64,000 nucleotides of DNA from Cryptomeria japonica (taxonomy: Eukaryota; Streptophyta; Pinopsida; Cupressales; Cupressaceae). The stretch lies in the NCBI RefSeq assembly GCF_030272615.1, contig NC_081414.1:811807069-811871068 (forward strand), in the 5' to 3' direction. Positions 61,013-64,000 of this stretch are shown in pieces. The position numbers and the translations under genes are program-made. The number at the start of each line of letters is the position of its first letter. Positions within the stretch are counted from its first letter, which is position 1. The notes under the pieces were generated by a model, which ran no database searches, was not told the DNA's origin, and was given only the letters and a program-made list of their open reading frames with translations.

Positions 61013-63236
61013 TGAGGAGTTTTGAAGAATTAATAGAAGACTTATGCTCATTCACTTTCTAACCTAAAGCAGCAAGAAAGACATCCAAAAATTTCTGAAA
61101 AGATTCAACTTCCTTAATACAAGCCAACCCCATGAGAGAGGTGTGATCCAAAAATTGGAGATGAGAAAGCATTGGAAGACTCAACCCCCACTACCAACTA
61201 TGGACCAAACCTTGAGCTAGCTAGAATTTAAGAAACCTACCCATCCCCACCACCATAATGATAAACAGATATGGAGAGAGTGGATCCCCTTGATGAAGAC
61301 CCCTAGTTCCACCAAAAAGCCCTGAAGGTTCCCCATTCATAATAACTAAAAATGAGGAAGAAGTCACACAACTCATAGTCCAACGCACCCAATCTACAGA
61401 AAAACCAAAAGCCAACAAAGTCTTCTGAAGAAAACTCCATTTGACCCTGTCATATGCTTTGGCCATATCCTTCTTGATGAACATAGACCTATCTTTAGAG
61501 GTCACCATGGAATGAATGACCTTAGAAGAAAACACCACCCCATCGAAAATCTCACAACCTGCTACGAATCCATCTTGCTCCTCAGAGATAATAACAAGCA
61601 AACAAGATTTAAGCCTCTTAGCAATCAACTTTGTAATAATATTGTATGCCACATTACAGAGCACAATAAGCTTGAAGAATTCAAGTCGATCAGCATTGTC
61701 CTTCTTAGGAATAAGAATCACAAAATTAGAATTCAGGGCACAAAGCATTTGTTTATTCTGAAAAGACTCCCTCACAACTTCTAACAAATCCATCTTCACA
61801 ATATCCTAAAACTCTTGGAAAAATTCAACCGAGAAACCATCACGAGCAGGAGATTTCCCCTTATTCATGTCAAACACAACCTCCTCCACCTCTGACAAAG
61901 TTACCGGATGAGTAAGAAAATCAATCAATTCATGAGAGATCAGAGAAGGAATACAAGTGATAACCATGTCTTCAGCAACCTCCACGGATGGAGAATCCTC
62001 TGTAAGTAGAGCAGAATAGAACTCCTGAACCTCTCTTGACATATCCTATTGTGAAGAAATTATAGCACCCTCAGAATTAACTAAAGAAAAAATATAACAC
62101 ATATTCCTTCGAGCCTACACATGAGTGATGAAAAAAGGCAGTGTTCCTATCACCCTCTTGCAGCCAATCAATTCTAGCATTTTGTTTCTAGTATATCTCT
62201 TGCTAAAGCTCCCACTCTTCCACCAGTTTAAGAGCTTGAGACTCAGCTTTCTGAAGACCCTCTAAAAATCCTAGATCCCTTATCAGGCGAGTAATAATAG
62301 CAAGATGTTCCCACACTTCTGATTTCTTAACCCTTAAACTCTCAAAACATGACCTAGTCCAACACCTAAGATGATAATTGACATACTGAAGCCTCTTTAC
62401 AAAGGAATAAATGGTTGTACCATATGTAGGGGCCTCATCTTGATACCACTGAGAAAAACGATCATACAAAGAAGAGTCACCAAGCCACATAAGCTAAAAT
62501 TTGAAAGGCAAATTCTTGGGAATATGAAAAGAAGAAACATAAAACTTAATTGGCCAATGATCATAACCGCACCAATCCATAATCTCAAAGAAAATGACCA
62601 AACTATTCCCAACCTAGAAAGAAGAGACAAGAAATATTTCCAACTACTCAGATATCGCTTCTGATCCCCTCCTTCTATTGGTCCAAGTAAAAATACCATT
62701 AGATGGTTTAACATTAACAAGAGAAATAGTATCCACATTTTCTCGAAAAAGATCTAAAGTAGGACCTAGCCTAGGTAGCACCTCTCATTTCTCCTCCAAG
62801 GACAAAACAGAATTGAAATCTCTAGCTAAGATCCAAGGCAGATAAGGAGCACAAGACCTAACATACCGGATATGGACCCAAAAATGAATTTTACCATGAA
62901 TGTCAATTGGAGCATAAACATTATTGATTAGAATAGTCTCACCAGATTCTAAAACCGAAGCTGCCACTGAGAGAGAGAATTGGCTAGAGATCCACCAGCA
63001 AGGAAAAATCTTACGAGGATCCCAGAAAAGAACCAGACCTCTAGAACTTCCCTTAGAGCCAATACACTTATACTGACGAAAAGACCAAATGTGAGGAGCA
63101 TACTGAAACATGAAGTCTACCTGAAGCTTAGTCTCTTGAATAGAAAATATAGTAGGTGAATGAACTACAATCAAATTCTGAATAGCCTTCTGATTGGAGG
63201 CCCTATTCAACCCCATTGCATTCCAAGAAAGAATAA

Positions 63237-64000
63237 TCATGAGGAAGGTTGAGCAAAGTGGGAATCAATGATCTTAACAGACCCAAATTCCACCAACAAA
63301 TCCTCCGTAGATTTAGTCTTTTCCACCTCCTTCTTACAGCCAACTTTAGAGTAATGAACAAAATGCCCCTTCTTGAGAGGACATTGCAACACCCACAGAT
63401 CAAAGACTGATCCCCGACCATGAGTTGAAGACAATACCTCCCTAGAAAGGTCTACTAAAACAATATCCTCCTCCAACTCAATAGAAACAATAGGTAGCCA
63501 AGAAGCTCCCTTGTCGAAGACCTCGAAATTATCTTTCACTACAACTGCCTGCTCCAACTTTGTATCTATACCAGTAGCCTCAGACAAAATCTCAACAGGA
63601 ATCCCCTCTTCTAAAGGCTGATTATCCAAGACTTAAAAACGATTGAAATCTTGATCACTCTGTCTATCTTTGTAGGCTAGCTTCTGACACCTCCCCTTAA
63701 CCTTTGACTTAACTGGAATAAATACATCCTCATTTGGACCCCCCTCAACCATAGATAGTTTTCCTTTACCACCCTTGTCCACCAAAGGTGTAGCAGAAAG
63801 AGAAGAAGAAACCCCGACATTTCTAGATGTTTGAGGACATTGACACTGAAGGTGCCCATATTCATGACCTAGATGACATCGGAAAGGGAGGGACTCATAA
63901 TCTAACTGCTGAACCCACGAAGCATTGTCAATACAATTTTCCAAAGAGTCCGACAAAGGAGTTCTTAAATCAATCTCAACACAGATATGAGCAAAAAAAA
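63237..64000 (-). pseudogene. LINE-1B ORF1, C-terminal part (cut by window end)
   Basis: It contains the end of DUF4283, the knuckle LPFRCHLGHEYGHLQCQCP (about 63890-63830), and a Ser/Lys/Glu-rich tail ending SVKIIDSHFAQPSS at the TGA 63239-63237. The stop overlaps the ORF2 ATG (63240-63238) as ATGA. One stop near 63632 divides it into two long segments. The N-terminus is outside the window. Confidence 0.8.

Larger units (their letters stand above)
57638..63240 (-). pseudogene. LINE-1B ORF2: endonuclease, reverse transcriptase, RNase H, interrupted
   Basis: The endonuclease domain is well kept in 151 open codons (63240-62785): MIILSWNAMGLNRAS, FSIQETKLQVDF, GSSRGLVLFWDPRK, INNVYAPIDIHGK and PYLPWILARDFNSVLSLEE. 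RT follows at 62042-61221 with FVILIPKKDNADRLEF, KKDMAKAYDRVKWSFLQ and TRGLHQGDPLSPYLF. The catalytic pair near 61150 reads FLDHTSLMG, with His for the second Asp. An unrelated gag fragment (59708-61012) then splits the frame. The zinc-binding part (CVCFVVMLRRTSLICSSSV frame-shifted, 58757-58560) and RNase H with an intact INTDGSSRGNPS (58193-57700) complete it. Not functional. Confidence 0.88.
57570..64000 (-). mobile_element. LINE-1B: second copy of the LINE, running off the window
   Basis: Collinear with LINE-1A (26500-31960) over its whole length, except for an insertion at 59708-61012. ORF1 is cut by the window end. It is part of duplication copy B. Confidence 0.9.

Noticed and set aside
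1-64000. CRISPR arrays, tRNA or rRNA genes, riboswitches and bacterial-type promoters
   Set aside because: None was found on either strand; the tRNA-Met-like words are retrotransposon primer binding sites.

Overview
The window looks like repeat-dense, AT-rich nuclear DNA of a seed plant with a large genome. There are no operons, ribosome binding sites or compact genes. Nearly all recognisable coding sequence belongs to transposable elements, and almost every reading frame is broken by stop codons and frameshifts. I cannot name the species; a gymnosperm-like genome is only a guess. No intact host gene, tRNA, rRNA or CRISPR array was seen.

Layout. 1-574: 3' end of a plus-strand LTR element I call family A (copia-like). 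575-1356: relic of a two-exon coiled-coil gene. 1557-6400: no gene seen, only simple and short tandem repeats. 6400-24392: a nested stack. A family-A element (pieces at 6763-7308 and 22551-24392, minus strand) was split by a ~1.64-kb solo LTR flanked by ATTAG. Two complete elements then entered that solo LTR: Copia-1 (7507-14285, flanked by CATAT, decayed gag-PR-INT-RT-RH) and T2 (15220-22028, flanked by TGTTT). T2 has a gag-like reading frame with four zinc knuckles and a long unrecognised second frame instead of pol.

24393-32460: single-copy-looking AT-rich DNA, then a nearly full-length L1-type LINE (LINE-1A, minus strand). 32586-35725: a (TA)n tract, an open frame of unknown nature, and a 5'-truncated LINE of a second family (LINE-2). 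36310-38395: Helitron Rep relic with the HUH motif. 38840-44249: a long unrecognised minus-strand gene relic (gene X), interrupted by a truncated family-A element. 45491-56224: family-A tandem array, LTR-internal-LTR-internal-LTR. Each internal region codes gag and protease followed by an acidic extension, but no integrase or reverse transcriptase. The first unit also holds a ~1.05-kb terminal-inverted-repeat element.

56225-64000: a second copy of the DNA at 24393-31960, including LINE-1B, whose reverse transcriptase region is interrupted by a 1.3-kb gag fragment. Since the homology starts in the adjacent family-A element and continues through its outer LTR edge into flanking DNA, the two blocks (about 22.5-32 kb and 54.5-64 kb) are best read as a segmental duplication.

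How the parts relate. Copia-1 carries every autonomous domain. T2 and family A carry gag-type proteins without pol and would need an enzyme supply in trans. T2 and Copia-1 share an identical 20-nt PPT/LTR boundary, so a Copia-1-like element is a plausible helper for T2.
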